From the NCBI GenBank assembly GCA_000750105.3, contig JPHH03000014.1:186001-250000 (forward strand): a stretch of 64,000 bases of DNA, read 5' to 3'. Position 1 is the first letter of the stretch. Each line of letters begins with the position of its first letter. This stretch comes from Tolypocladium sp. Sup5 PDA-1. Its lineage: Eukaryota > Ascomycota > Sordariomycetes > Hypocreales > Ophiocordycipitaceae. The position numbers and the translations under genes were made by a program. Positions 46,048-57,174 of the stretch are shown here, one piece after another. The notes beneath the pieces are model-generated. The model ran no database searches. It worked only from the letters and a program-made list of their open reading frames with translations, and was not told the DNA's origin.

Positions 46048-46448
46048 GATGCAGAGTTTTATAGCTACATTGACATGTTGTCTCTTACGGGGGATGCTTT
46101 TGGATCAATGGTGATGGAGTGGGCGTTTGTATAGCTGCAAGGAGTCTCGATAGTGATGACGCGCTGGAACGCGCCCCCAACAAACCCCCGCCATTTACAT
46201 TCGTTTGGCTGCATGTGCCTCGATAAGAAAGAGCCCCAGGTCCCACGCAAGTGGCCTCAACGGCATGAATTCCATGAACGGGTTCAAAGGGATCAACAAG
46301 GTGCGCCGCTGGCCCTGTACACGGCAGGAACCTAGACTTTAATGCCGGAGCTGCTGATCCACACCGTAAAGTACGTAGGTGCCTTGGGAGTTGAGGTACG
46401 CTGAGCGAACGTGGCCAGAAGGACAAGGCCTGCCAATACATTACCCTT
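46048..46448. other. Intergenic between two minus-strand genes
   Basis: Holds the promoter of the PLD-like gene and the 3' end of the small unknown gene. Nothing else recognised. Confidence 0.45.
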
Positions 46449-46976
46449 TCAGATGCCCCTGATCCGTTTGAGCTCCCAGAACACAGCCGTCCCGCTACCG
46501 CCCTCGCTAGTAGCCGTGATGTGAACCCAAGTCGTCTGTGGCGGCGGCTCCTGCGCCCCCGGCAGCTGCCAGACATCCCAGCCGCCAACACCATCACTCT
46601 GCTCAGGCTGTGCCGACGTCAGCGAGACCGTGATACGACCGCCCTGGAGCGGCAGCTCATCAACGTCCGTCTCCAGCACCATCAGCTTTTGGTGCCGTAC
46701 AATGTCAAACATGCGCGGCATAATGGTGCTTGCGTAGACGCGGTCGGCTTCGAGATTCAGTTCAAGGGACGGGTAGCCCGTGACGAGGGCCAGCTGGCTC
46801 GGGTCGGTCTCGCTCTGGTAGAGGACATGCTGCTCCCTGTCCTTTGCGCCAGGTTTGGCTTGAGTGTACGAGTTGACGAGACTCAGAGCCTCGTCCCAGA
46901 GCGCGGTAAAGGCAGGCTCGCACGTGGTGCGGCCGGGCTGGAGGGAGAAGAGCCAGATCTTGGTGGTTGGGGACAT
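46449..46976 (-). CDS. Conserved-looking unknown protein (175 aa)
   Basis: Single exon starting MSPTTKIWLFSLQPG with ATG at 46974-46976. The order of a first strand (KIWLFSL), a helix (FTALWDEALSLVNSYTQ), a strand with VLYQSETDPSQLALVTGYPS, and a helix ending with IVRHQKLMVLET suggests a ferredoxin-like alpha/beta barrel similar to antibiotic-biosynthesis monooxygenase (ABM) folds, but the similarity is structural guesswork. The C-terminal 60 residues are not explained. No signal peptide or membrane segment. Codon use matches its neighbours. It is divergent from the AP-2 mu gene. Confidence 0.7.
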   Translation of the reverse strand: MSPTTKIWLFSLQPGRTTCEPAFTALWDEALSLVNSYTQAKPGAKDREQHVLYQSETDPSQLALVTGYPSLELNLEADRVYASTIMPRMFDIVRHQKLMVLETDVDELPLQGGRITVSLTSAQPEQSDGVGGWDVWQLPGAQEPPPQTTWVHITATSEGGSGTAVFWELKRIRGI

Positions 46977-47346
46977 GGTTACCGCGCCTCTGCCGTGACC
47001 CCGACCTGGCTGCGGCTCCAGAGTGCGCAGGCACCAGATTCAACTTGGCCTTTGCACTTGTGTGCGTGATGATGGACGAAGTACGCATACGAACTAGATG
47101 GTGGAACCACCGAGCATCATGGAGCCTGGGGCCTGGAGCACACGTGCCGCGCCTGTGGCTGGCTCTACACTTGACCGCCCGCAAGCTCCCTGGCAGAATC
47201 TCCCCTCCAACTCGACCTATCCATGCCTCCTTTCCCAGCGCAGACACATAGCATCACCACCGCGCAATCCTCCACTGCTACCTAATCAGCGCCCAATCTC
47301 GAGAGGCAGCTCCGTCGCTTCTCCGTCTCTCGCCTCCGCCGCGACC
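46977..47346. promoter_or_regulatory. Divergent promoter region, unknown gene / AP-2 mu
   Basis: 370 nt between two start codons on opposite strands, so both promoters must lie here or overlap the genes. The last 150 nt before the AP-2 mu ATG are C/T-rich. No specific element recognised. Confidence 0.5.
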
Positions 47347-48780
47347 ATGATCTCGGGCGTCCTCATCTTCAACCAAAAGGGCGAGAACCTCATCTTCCGC
47401 GCCTTTCGCAACGACTGCCGGCCCCGTCTCGCCGATGTCTTCCGCATCCAAGTCATTTCCAATGCCCAGGTGCGCTCGCCGATCCTGACGCTCGGGAGCA
47501 CGACCTTCAGCCATGTCAAGCACGAGAACATCTACCTGGTGGCCATCACCAAGAGCAACGCCAATGCCGCCCTCGTCTTCGAGTTCCTCTACCGCTTGAT
47601 CCAGCTAGGCAAGGGCTACTTTGGCAAGTTTGACGAGGAGGCCGTCAAGAACAACTTTGTGCTGGTCTACGAGCTGCTGGACGGTATGCTGTTCCCGTGC
47701 CTTCTGTTTCGCCATGGCTCAACACGAGGTGCTGATACGGAATCTAGAGATCATCGACTTTGGATATCCCCAGAACACCGAGACGGACACGCTCAAAATG
47801 TACATTACGACCGAAGGCGTCAAGTCCGAAGCGCGACCCGAAGATACCTCGAAAATCACCATGCAAGCCACCGGCGCGCTTTCTTGGCGGAAAGCGGACG
47901 TCAGGTATCGCAAGAACGAGGCCTTTGTCGATGTAATAGAGGACGTCAATCTGCTCATGTCTGCAACGGGCGCCGTGCTCCGAGCCGACGTCACAGGGCA
48001 GATTGTGATGCGCGCATATCTGACCGGCACTCCGGAATGCAAATTCGGCTTGAATGACAGACTATTGTTGGACAACGACGGTCTTCAAAGCTACCCCAGC
48101 GGGAATCGGATGGGGTCCAAAGCGACCAAAGCAGCGGCAGGCAGCGTCACGCTCGAGGACTGCCAGTTCCACCAATGTGTCAAGCTGGGCAAGTTTGACA
48201 CGGACAGAATCATCAGCTTCGTGCCTCCGGATGGCGAGTTCGAGCTCATGCGCTACCGTGCTACCGAAAACGTCAATCTCCCTTTCAAGGTCCACGCCAT
48301 TGTCAACGAGGTCGGCCGCTCCAAGGTCGAGTACAGCATCGGCGTCAAGGCCAACTTTGGCTCCAAGCTCTTTGCCACAAACGTCGTCGTCAAGATACCT
48401 ACGCCCCTCAACACAGCGAAGATCACTGAGCGCTGCACCCAAGGCAAAGCCAAGTACGAGCCCAGCGAGAACTGCATCGTGTGGAAGATTGGCAGATTCA
48501 CCGGCCAGAGCGAATATGTCCTCAGCGCCGAGGCGATATTGACGAGCATGACGAACCAGCGAGCCTGGAGTCGGCCACCATTGAGCATGAACTTCAGCCT
48601 GTTGATGTTCACCAGTTCTGGGTTGCTGGTGCGGTACCTCAAGGTCTTTGAAAAGAGCAATTATTCTAGTGTCAAGTGGGTGCGGTATATGACGAGAGCG
48701 GGCTCGTATGAAATAAGGTGAGAACGTGATACAAACCACCCCCCAGCGTATGCCGCCTGCTGACAAACTCTAGGTTTTGA
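47347..48780 (+). CDS. AP-2 adaptor complex mu subunit, 3 exons
   Basis: Medium chain of the clathrin adaptor that selects cargo at the plasma membrane. Exons 47347-47683, 47748-48717 and 48774-48780 give 437 aa. The N-terminal longin domain begins MISGVLIFNQKGENLI and runs through NIYLVAITKSNANAALVFEF, then YELLDEIIDFGYPQNTETD. This beginning is that of AP-2 mu (Apm4) rather than AP-1 mu. The C-terminal mu-homology domain starts with SWRKADVRYRKNEAFVDVIE and ends VKWVRYMTRAGSYEIRF. The last exon is only 7 nt and supplies the final residues R-F and the stop; this ending is the conserved one for the family, which supports the tiny exon. All splice phases agree. Confidence 0.95.
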
Positions 48781-51223
48781 GACGATATTGATGACAAGGT
48801 TGTAAGGTAGAGCATGTAACGGCGTTCAAGGATATCGGTAGAGCAAAATCTATCACTGGCTGGTGCTGTTTCGTCAGCTTCTCTAACTCTGTCCCAACAT
48901 GCGGTATACAGTCGCGGACTCCAGCGACAGACGACACTCAATCGGCACTGATCATGCGGAGGCCCGGTGGTTAACGTTGCAGCTTGGAATCCCTGAGCAA
49001 CGACGGGTGAAGAGGTCCGGCAGCTGCCTGGCCTACCGCAGAAAGACAACTACTTCACGATACGATGCGCATGACCTTCAAGCAACCTCCAGCAAAGCGC
49101 CGCACCGGGGGTACCACTGTGTTACCAAACTTGCATCGTTGCCCAGTATTGGCAACCTCTCCTTCGCCAGCAGATTCCTCTGCATGCCTCGCATCGTCGG
49201 GCCTGTCGCCATCTCACGGCGTGCGCCGGACACCTGGCATTCAACCCAACAGCGCAGAGGGCAAGCTGCGGCCAGCGCCCCTTGTTTACATCAACAGCAC
49301 ATGCACTTTCGATTCATTCGGCTTGGCTTGCGAGAGTGACGCCACTTCAAGCGCTGACGGCATGTAGAGGACGGACAGGCACCTCCTGCGGTTTGTCAAT
49401 GCAGCTCACGCCATTTACACACGATCCCCACGCCGCGCCACCGTTGCTGTACGACGCTGCAGGCTCTGTCGAGTCCACTCTCTATCTGACATATGCAGGA
49501 TGTTGGTGACAGCGCGCAGGGACATATGCATGATGTCGGTGACAGCGAGCAGGGCCGGCGGAAGTTACGTTCGATTCCGACTCTTGTGGACGGCGAGCCG
49601 AGCACATGCCATCGGGCAATCCAATCAGCTTTCACAGCTCTCATCGTCATCTAGTTGGCCCTTGCGAGCCGCTTCGCATCCAAGAGCCAGAATCGGCCGT
49701 GTGCAACTTTCGTCCAGCTGCAAACTTGGTGTATATGCAGATCCGACGGCACATTCTCACGGACCTGCGGGCCATTCGTGGAACCAGCGCATCGCCACAA
49801 AGGCCCTTTTACGGGCTGTTGTACGCTGCGGTATTTCTTCTCGAGTTACCTTCTAGAAGTTCTGATGGCATCATCACCAGATGACATGACGACTCTGTGA
49901 TGACGGTCACGAACCGTGCTGCTTCGACGATGGGGGCCATTGATTTCTACGCCTGCGTAAGGGCAAGCCACCATACTTTCCACCCTCCAACCTCACTGTC
50001 AGCTCCAGCCACCCCTCAACCGCCCTTTGCTGATGCGAAATGTGCCTGGAGCAAGTGGTGAAGGCCGCAACAATGCCTAGAACCCGAGGTCATCCCCTCG
50101 ACAGTGTCTTGGTTTTGTGCCTTTGAGCAACGCTATAAGTATGCCTACTGGAGATGTTTCACTTTTGCCACGGGCTGTCCGCACGAGGCTCCACGTGTGT
50201 GGGTTGGCAGTTGCTCCCCTCCCCCCCTCCCGGGCGGGATCAGTTCTACGATGGCTTCTCAGGGCTGGGTGCCATTATCGTGGCCGCAGTATCGTCGCTG
50301 TCTGGGAGTCATATCTTGAGTTGCAAGCTGCCAAAATGCCTCAGCCAGGGGGCAGAAGCGGTCCAGTTAATCAGGCCACATAGAGATTTCGTATAAGAAG
50401 GAGACGCTGTTCTCGTTCTGCGAGAGATGGATCGGCAGCCTGACATGCCTCGCTATCAAGGCCATCAGGACGCAGTCACCCAACAATCCTCATAACAGGT
50501 AACAACGGTCGGAGCAAATTTTGAGGTCCTCTTGCCCGCCCGCCGACTCTCGACACCGCCGGCAAGACTGTTTCATCTCCCGTGGACACGACACTCCAGG
50601 CTTCAGCTGGCTAAGACTTGGCCGCCTCTTTCGTGGCGGATCGTTCAAGCAAATCGAATTCTCACATGCCTAGCCGTCTCAAATGACAGCTAAACCTCAT
50701 CATCCACTGCTGCCATGGCCCGCCGCTGAGACGAGCAGCACCACAATGCGGGCCGTCAATCCCAACACGACTAGAGTCAGGGTCAGGAGCTCTTGACATA
50801 TATACCCATCGGAACTACGCCCTGAGCAAAGAACGCCCCCTGATCAGCATCTTGCAGTCAGCTGCTTGCGGTACTATCTCGGATCGGTCTTTCTACGTGC
50901 GTTCCTAGCTGGTATAATAGTCGCGTCGAGCCCTGTTCGTCACGTCTCACACAGCAGAGACATTGCCGGAGTCGCACTTTTTCTTCCGAGAGTCCCGCTG
51001 CCCCATCACTGCTATTTCCGTCTCCAGCCGCCTCAGCAGCCAAATATTCACGTCATCGACGCCGACGGCCGAGACATACAGCCTCCCCCGTGCAACAATC
51101 ACCGCGAACCAGCAGCGCCGCCCCTGAAACCATCAGCAGCCTCGGGGCCGAGCCCCAGCCGTGACAGCTGACGCCTATACTCGGTTCCTGGCGAAGAAGT
51201 TTTCTCATCTCGATGGGGCAAAT
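48781..51223. other. Intergenic
   Basis: 2.4 kb between AP-2 mu and the first small cysteine-rich gene. Contains a 33-bp tandem duplication (49489-49554). No gene recognised. Confidence 0.45.
49489..49554. repeat. 33-bp tandem duplication
   Basis: Two adjoining copies (49489-49521 and 49522-49554), each beginning ACATATGCA and ending CAGGG, differing at only a few positions. The length is a multiple of three, but no credible protein reads through. Confidence 0.85.
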
Positions 51224-51623
51224 ATGTGTATTTGCTCCGTCCTTCACCACCATCACGTCCCCCCATGCCCCCGGCCCCTGGCTTTTGTCACACACTACCT
51301 GTACTGCCCCGATGCCACGGTCAACCCCCTGGCCAGCGAGGCCGTCGCCCCCTACGCCAACGTCGTGTACCCGCCCAACCACGGCGTCAACTACGATAAC
51401 CCGTGCTCCACGGGGGGCTGCGTCGTGTCGCCGCAGTGCGCGACGGGGACGTGTCGGCTGCAGGACCTCAGGGGCCGGGTGGGTGTGCTGCGCGTGCCGG
51501 CGAGGGGGCAATGTCTACCGCACGTGCACCAACAGGACGGTCGGGAGCCCGGATGCGTTTTGTTATCACGACGTTTGCCAGACGTGTATGCCGGATGGCT
51601 CGCCGGGGAATGTGACGAGTTGA
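51224..51623 (+). pseudogene. Small cysteine-rich protein gene with one frameshift
   Basis: Reading from ATG at 51224 gives MCICSVLHHHHVPPC, then HYLYCPDATVNPLAS, then TGGCVVSPQCATGTCRLQDL, and runs out of the family pattern. One base further the frame gives WVCCACRRGGNVYRTC, later CYHDVCQTC, and stops at 51621-51623. The junction lies in the G-rich run at about 51474-51483. The intact gene at 54689 has the same pattern without the extra base (GGRWVCCQCRQGPN...C, CQTC, start MCKG). So this is either a recent pseudogene or a sequencing error in a G run. No signal peptide is evident. Function unknown. Confidence 0.65.
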
Positions 51624-52757
51624 GGTGGTCGTCTTGGGAGGGTCTGGGGATATAGGGGCGTGGTAAGGTGAATGCCACCATGGTGCGTTGCTGCGTCGAT
51701 GTTGGCCCTGAGGGTGATCTGCTGGATGGTTGGCACTTTCGATGCTTGCTGGATCTTGTTAAAGGCATGTACAATTTTGAAACCTGTTGAGCACGACTCA
51801 CCCTACTAAGCCCATGTCATCCAACCTGCCACCTTGTCACTCTACATCCCCCCATCTTAGCCAGGCCCTTGACGATGTTACCGAACTCGACTATCTGGAA
51901 ACCAACACCCGTGGCATTTTGTATTTCCAGCCAGGAACCCTCCTACTAGCCTCCCTTGCTCCCCATTAGTCGATCCGTCGCACAAACCAATCTCTCGGCT
52001 CCGCTATCCCTCCGAAGATTCGCGGTCAAGACGCATCGAATGCCTCCCCAGGCCATACCGATGGCACAGTTCGTCAAGACCAGCGCGAAAAATCACAAAA
52101 CGAGTGCTGCCCCGTCTTTGCAAGCACCGACAGGCTCGCTTCGACTTTCACGGATTGACATAGGCCCGGGCTGCCACGTTCCGACGCCAATAAACCCGCG
52201 ACGCAGCCGAGCGAGCCCTTTCCGCTCTTGCGCCTCGTGAAACAGATGCTTGCCGAAACTGCCGTTTGGGCATCTTCGTATCGCTGCCGCTGTGGTTTGC
52301 GTCTCACCAGCATGGTGTTTAGCATTGGTGATGGGTAGTCGCGTCGTCTGCGGTCATGTCGACAGCTGGGTCTCGCTTCATGGATCTCGCAGTGGGCGAG
52401 AGGTATATGAACGGGCCGCAACCGGATGTGATGGCTGGTTGCGTGCGTGACGGAGGCAAAGCATTACTCACAAACGTTTCCAGAGCTGAGCGTCCCTTGC
52501 CTGCAGTCACCCCAACCTGCCCAACCGTCCAAGAGTTTCGGAAGCAGTCATCAAGGAGCAGTAGTCACCAAGCCACGCCTTGCTGCGACAAAACACCTCC
52601 TCTCGCATGTACTTTACAAACAACAAACGCTCTCGCCCTCCCTGCTTCTTCAACTTCTCCCCAGCTTCTAGTCACGCGAAGCACGCCTTCTTGCAAGCCC
52701 TCCACAGCCTGTGCCACATTGCTCTTCCCGAGAGCAAATCAAACAGCCTCTCACAAT
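51624..52757. other. Intergenic
   Basis: 1.1 kb between the first and second cysteine-rich genes. No gene recognised. Confidence 0.45.
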
Positions 52758-53091
52758 GTGACCCGATGGAAGATCTGGCTCGCCTGCGACCACTTCGACA
52801 TCAGGAACGACTGCCGCAACGGCAAGGCGGGCATCAGCATCGAGGACTGCAAGCACTACAGGCTGCGGACCGTCGAGTACCCGCTGATGCCCAACTGCCC
52901 GTACTCGAACCGCAGCGGGGCGTGGAACTGAGTGCAGAAAGGTCATGAACAATAGGGGCCGCTGCGAGTGTGTCATGATCCACGGCGGCGTGGAGGTTGT
53001 GTGGGGGCACTTTTGCTGCCATGCCTATCCGAAGGGGGCTTCGATACATACTGGACGCGGCTTCGATGTCGTCGGGATTATATGGCTTTGA
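52758..53091 (+). pseudogene. Second small cysteine-rich gene, frameshifted and without start
   Basis: Frame one reads TRWKIWLACDHFDIRNDC, then GKAGISIEDCKHY, then PLMPNCPYSNRSGAWN, and meets TGA at 52929-52931. Two bases out of phase the sequence continues ECRKVMNNRGRCECVMIHGG and WGHFCCHAYP to a TGA at 53089-53091. This fits loss of two bases (W-N-C-x-C in relatives). Where an ATG is expected just before TRWKIW there is GTG. The layout C...W.C.CR...N..G.C...H.CC resembles the other two genes of the cluster loosely, so it may be a distant relative. No signal peptide. Not expected to be functional unless an upstream exon and sequencing error explain both defects. Confidence 0.55.
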
Positions 53092-54688
53092 GGTGATTCC
53101 TTTTTGGTCTGCGGCGATTTATTCAGATGGACACCGTTAGCAGCCAGGTATCTGAACCCGGTGGACAACTACCTTGGTCAGTCAGTGGCAGTTTTGGAGT
53201 TGGACCGAGCCATCGGTCATATATATCAGTCGGGAACTTGCCCCAAGATAGCGGTATGGGGATAATATTCCTGGTGTTCTTCACCCAGTCCCTATACGTG
53301 TCGCCCAATGTGTCCGCCAAAGTGAATACGGCCATCTCTCTGTCATGGTCAGCCTCCTTGAACCCGAAGCAAGCAGGTGGGCATCTATGAGTGGCAGTCC
53401 GCGATCCGACCACTCCGAGCGGCCACCGACTTGCAGATGTAGCGCGGCTGAGATTGAGATCCCCGAACCTGCATGAGACAACAATACGTCGTACCAGATC
53501 CAGCAGCCCAGATCCCAGTGCAGGGGGGCCCAGACGGCCAAGCGCATGGAGCCTACCGGGAGCTGGAGAAGCCCCGGAGCTAGTCGAGCGCTTTTGTCCA
53601 TGAAGAAGACCCGGTGCCTGATTTTAAGCAGCCAGGGCTGTAGCGTTCATCTTTCCGTGAAGGTGCCAGTGTCGGCGGCATCTTGCCAAGCAAAACGGGA
53701 ACTCCTCTGGTGCTCGTAGTCGAGTTGAGCGTCACCATCGCAACCAGTAGGCAGCTCGTCCGCATCCACGCAAGATCGACGACTCTGGCGGGCCCGCGTA
53801 CCGCACTGCTGGGACCAGTTTCCCGACAATTCGGAGCCCGGTGAGACTTGGTCATCCCCCACCATGTCGACAGCCGCTATTGTTCAGCCCAGTTCACCTC
53901 TCGAGGCGTAAATCTGAGGTATCTTCATCGGCGAGCTGCAGAATCGACCGAGAAACAATGCATCTCTCGTACAACTATGCTCGCCCTGGGCAAGCTCTCC
54001 GCACTCCGGGTCGCCCTGCCAACTCCCAGCCTAGCAATGATTCTCAGCCAGTTGCCCGCTAAGTGTCGGTCTTTGCGGATGCCATCGTTCGGAGCCCCGG
54101 CAAGTGAGCGTCGTGCATTTGGAGTTGCGCAATCCCAATATCTTCCTCCATGAACGCCACACTCTGCCCTCCCGAGACATTGGTAAAAGTCTGCGTTCTT
54201 GCCCATCAGCGACGACTTACGAGATCCCGGGACCGCGGGTCTGGGTACTGACAGGGAGGCGGAGAGCTGTGCTTGTTGTTTCTCGATCTCCGAAGAAAGA
54301 ATCCACACTCAGCGATGAATGCTGCTGCAATTTACTCTTGATTTGCATCATGGCATACCAGCGCCTCGGTTCGGCTGCAGATTGGCGAGAGAGACAACGG
54401 ATGGCAGCAGCAGAAAGCGGAATTGGAGCGTCCTTACCGAGCCAGTCCGTTGGCACCATCAAAGCTCTTTGGACATGCTTCAGTTCATAGACAGACTCGG
54501 GATAATGGAAGAAGTCACGAGAAGGTATAAATAAGTAGAGCCGAATCTTCGTTGTGAGAGCCAGTGGGTTTTCTGGTCAACACACTCACGCAGCATAAAG
54601 CGCACGCCGACTGCATCCATCTCTCAGCATTTGCCCGGAAGGGAATTTTTGAAGACAAGATATCATAGAATCTTCACCACCCGCAGCA
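53092..54688. other. Intergenic, possible decayed minus-strand gene
   Basis: On the minus strand at 53123-53340 the run AVFTLADTLGDTYRDWVKN, then PIPLSWGKFPTDIYDRWLG, looks like genuine protein rather than chance. Upstream pieces at 53450-53600 (LLQLPVGSMRLAVWAPLHW) may belong to it. Frames change between the pieces and I cannot name the family. Confidence 0.3.
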
Positions 54689-55111
54689 ATGTGCAAAGGC
54701 GAGCCACGTGAACATGTCTGTGGACACACGTCGATCAAGTGGTCCTACTGCCGATATTCCTCATTCGACCTCGCCTCTCGCCGCACGGCGCCCTGCGACA
54801 ATGTTGACTTTGGAGAAACCCGCCAGGGCAGAAACGAGTGCCCGCTGGAAAAGTGCGCATTCAAGTCAAAGGGCGGGCGGTGGGTGTGTTGTCAGTGTAG
54901 ACAAGGGCCGAACACAACAGGCTGGTGCATGAAGCCGGTCAAGCGAATGGAGGTTAACAAGGCTTCGGGTGACGAGGAACAAGTGGAAAGGACGTGTGAC
55001 CATGGATGCTGCCAGACGTGTTTCCAGAGTCGTAAGTAGGCCGGGCAGCTTGGCTGGTGTGGTGCTGGCGTGCTAACAACGGCAGTGCAAACAAAAGCAG
55101 CAGCGGACTGA
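54689..55111 (+). CDS. Small cysteine-rich protein, intact, 2 exons
   Basis: Exons 54689-55031 and 55086-55111 (intron with GTAAGT donor, GCTAAC branch point, CAG acceptor) give 122 aa. It starts MCKGEPREHVCGHTSIKWSYC, with a Cys-His-rich pattern: HVCGH, YC, PC, ECPLEKC, GGRWVCCQCRQG, GWC and CDHGCCQTC. The regular Cys/His pairs could hold zinc rather than disulfides, and no signal peptide is present, so an intracellular protein is more likely than a secreted one. Relatives are known in many ascomycetes as unnamed proteins. Without splicing the frame would end two codons after FQSR. It is the only intact member of a three-copy cluster (51.2, 52.8 and 54.7 kb), all on the same strand. Confidence 0.75.
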
Positions 55112-57174
55112 TGCTGTTGCTGGCGGTCGCTCATGTCGGGGCTCGGACCCAGCAGTTCCCCACTGAATCGGATCCCCGGGGGATGATGGATGGTGCCTTG
55201 GAAGCGAGTTGAGCTTGCCATCGTTTCAGGGGAATCGTCTTCAAATTGGAGGTCACCAGCCTGTGGATTGTTGGCCTATTTCGGTTAATAGCTGAATGCA
55301 TATCGGACAGGTTGCGGAGTTCGTGAGGGCGAGCTTGGAGGATCGGTCGAGTCCTCCTTCTCACATCTCCAACATGTCTCGCGGCTTGAGAACCACGTCA
55401 GTCCTCGTGAAAGACCAAGGATTTGCTGCCCGCAAGACTTCTTCACCGCGTGTTCCATTTGCCAGCACAACGACAGCTCTACTAAGCTGCACCCCTGTCT
55501 CTTTGTCTCAACAGTATGACAGAGGGAGCGTATCGTACGGATGGCATTCCGGCGGTTCGAGAGTCCAAGGATCCAGACGCCAGCCCAAATTGCCGAGCAC
55601 AAGCAGACACATTTTGTTCACCGCTCCGCACGCACCGCCTGCTGTCTCTGATGGCGCTGCTGCTGGAGGGACAGGCGAAACAGCGCGACGAATCCGGCCT
55701 TGGATTCATCGTCGTCATCGGGCCTTTCGGCAGCGTGGCAACGGGATCTGGGCATGGCTGGTAGTGGGGGGTCTAGGGGCGAATGTTAAGGGCTGCATTG
55801 TCCCAGCCGTCGCAGGCGCCCCTGACCTGACGAGCCACGTGTTGAAAGTGCCGACACCCAGCTGCAAGCAATGGAGGCGGCAACAGGCGTTCATCCAGAT
55901 TGCTAACTCGCTGACGGCCGAGGCGAAGTCGACGGATCGCCGCTGCCCAGCGCAGCCCTCATTCGTCCCCAACACAACAAAGCGGCTGAAAGTTCAGGCC
56001 GGCAGACATGGTGATGAGACTAGCTTGCCGCGCCGTGCTGTTGACCAAGCATGTTAGCGGCGCGGCGACGCTTGAGCAATGCGTTGTTGATGCGAAGCAG
56101 CCAAGGCGTGGCAACATGCCATTGTGGGTTTATCTCGAACAGCTGCCGTCCGTGTCCTGCTCGCATGTCTCCCGCCGATACGCCCGTCAGCAAGGGCATC
56201 CAAAAAGAAAAGGACACGGACGAAAGGTGAGGGGCGGCCTGCTTTGATGGAGGGTCAGAAGCTCAGTGGCCACGATGCGACTTGCACATGGCATCGAGGA
56301 TCCACTTGCAGGCTGCATGGTGCGATGCGACCGCGTGGCCGTCCTCGCCACAGTGCAGATGCTCACGGGAGGCTGCCGACGGCGGTGGACTGGCTTGCTG
56401 GATAGCTATTTGCATGTTCGAACATGTATGGGCAAAATGGGATGTTCGGCCAGGCAATCGCGGTGGTACTTCAACACTCACGTGAGCCCCAGGTGGACAG
56501 GCGCCACAGGAACGGCAGGCATGGGGCAGGGGCAGTTCCATTAGTTCCTGGCCGGGAGAGGCACTGGACGCCCACTGACAGCCCGCCCTGGAGGCCATCG
56601 ATAGGCCCAACAGCGCCTGACGAAACGGCTGCGGCGCCCCTGTCACGCACCCGTCGCTCACTGCAGCCTCCCATATCCGACCCCACCACTCACCCCAGCT
56701 CCGACGCTCCGCCTCCACTCTCTCCTATCCTCTTCATCTGCTCGCGCCTCTCTCTTTCGCTCCTCGCATCTCACCCTCGCTCACACACTCTCTCGTCTCT
56801 GTCCAGCAACAAGCGTCCATGATTGCGAGTCGCTCCAGCTCCTGCTGACGAACCGCGCTTCCTTGCTCGCAGCCACCAGCAGCCCAGGGCTCAGGGGCCC
56901 CCGCACCAGACCAACAAGCCGCCCGCGCTCGCTCCAACGTCTCACTGTGTCCACCGGTACCAGACTTTGGCGACAGACAGCCAAACGAGCATCCCAGGGG
57001 CTCGTTGCTCCCCACCCGCATCCAACAGACAGAGAGCCACGAGAACAAAGGGCCACGGGCTCGCCGTTGCTGCTCGTCGCATTGCTGCCGAAAGACGAGG
57101 TCCCTGCACCCCCAGTCTCATCTCGTGCCCACAACCCAAATTTACTGCTTCTCCTGCTCCGGCTCGGCAAAAAC
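55112..57174. other. Intergenic
   Basis: 2 kb without recognisable genes. The last 450 nt are strongly C/T-rich (CTCTC, CACTC), a typical promoter and leader for the following gene. Confidence 0.45.

Noticed and set aside
51474..51483. An intron explaining the frame change in the first cysteine-rich gene
   Set aside because: The intact relative reads straight through this position, and no donor/acceptor pair of workable length exists; a single extra base explains it better.
56263..56718. 151-codon minus-strand frame
   Set aside because: Composition looks random and it lies in the leader/promoter region of the following gene.
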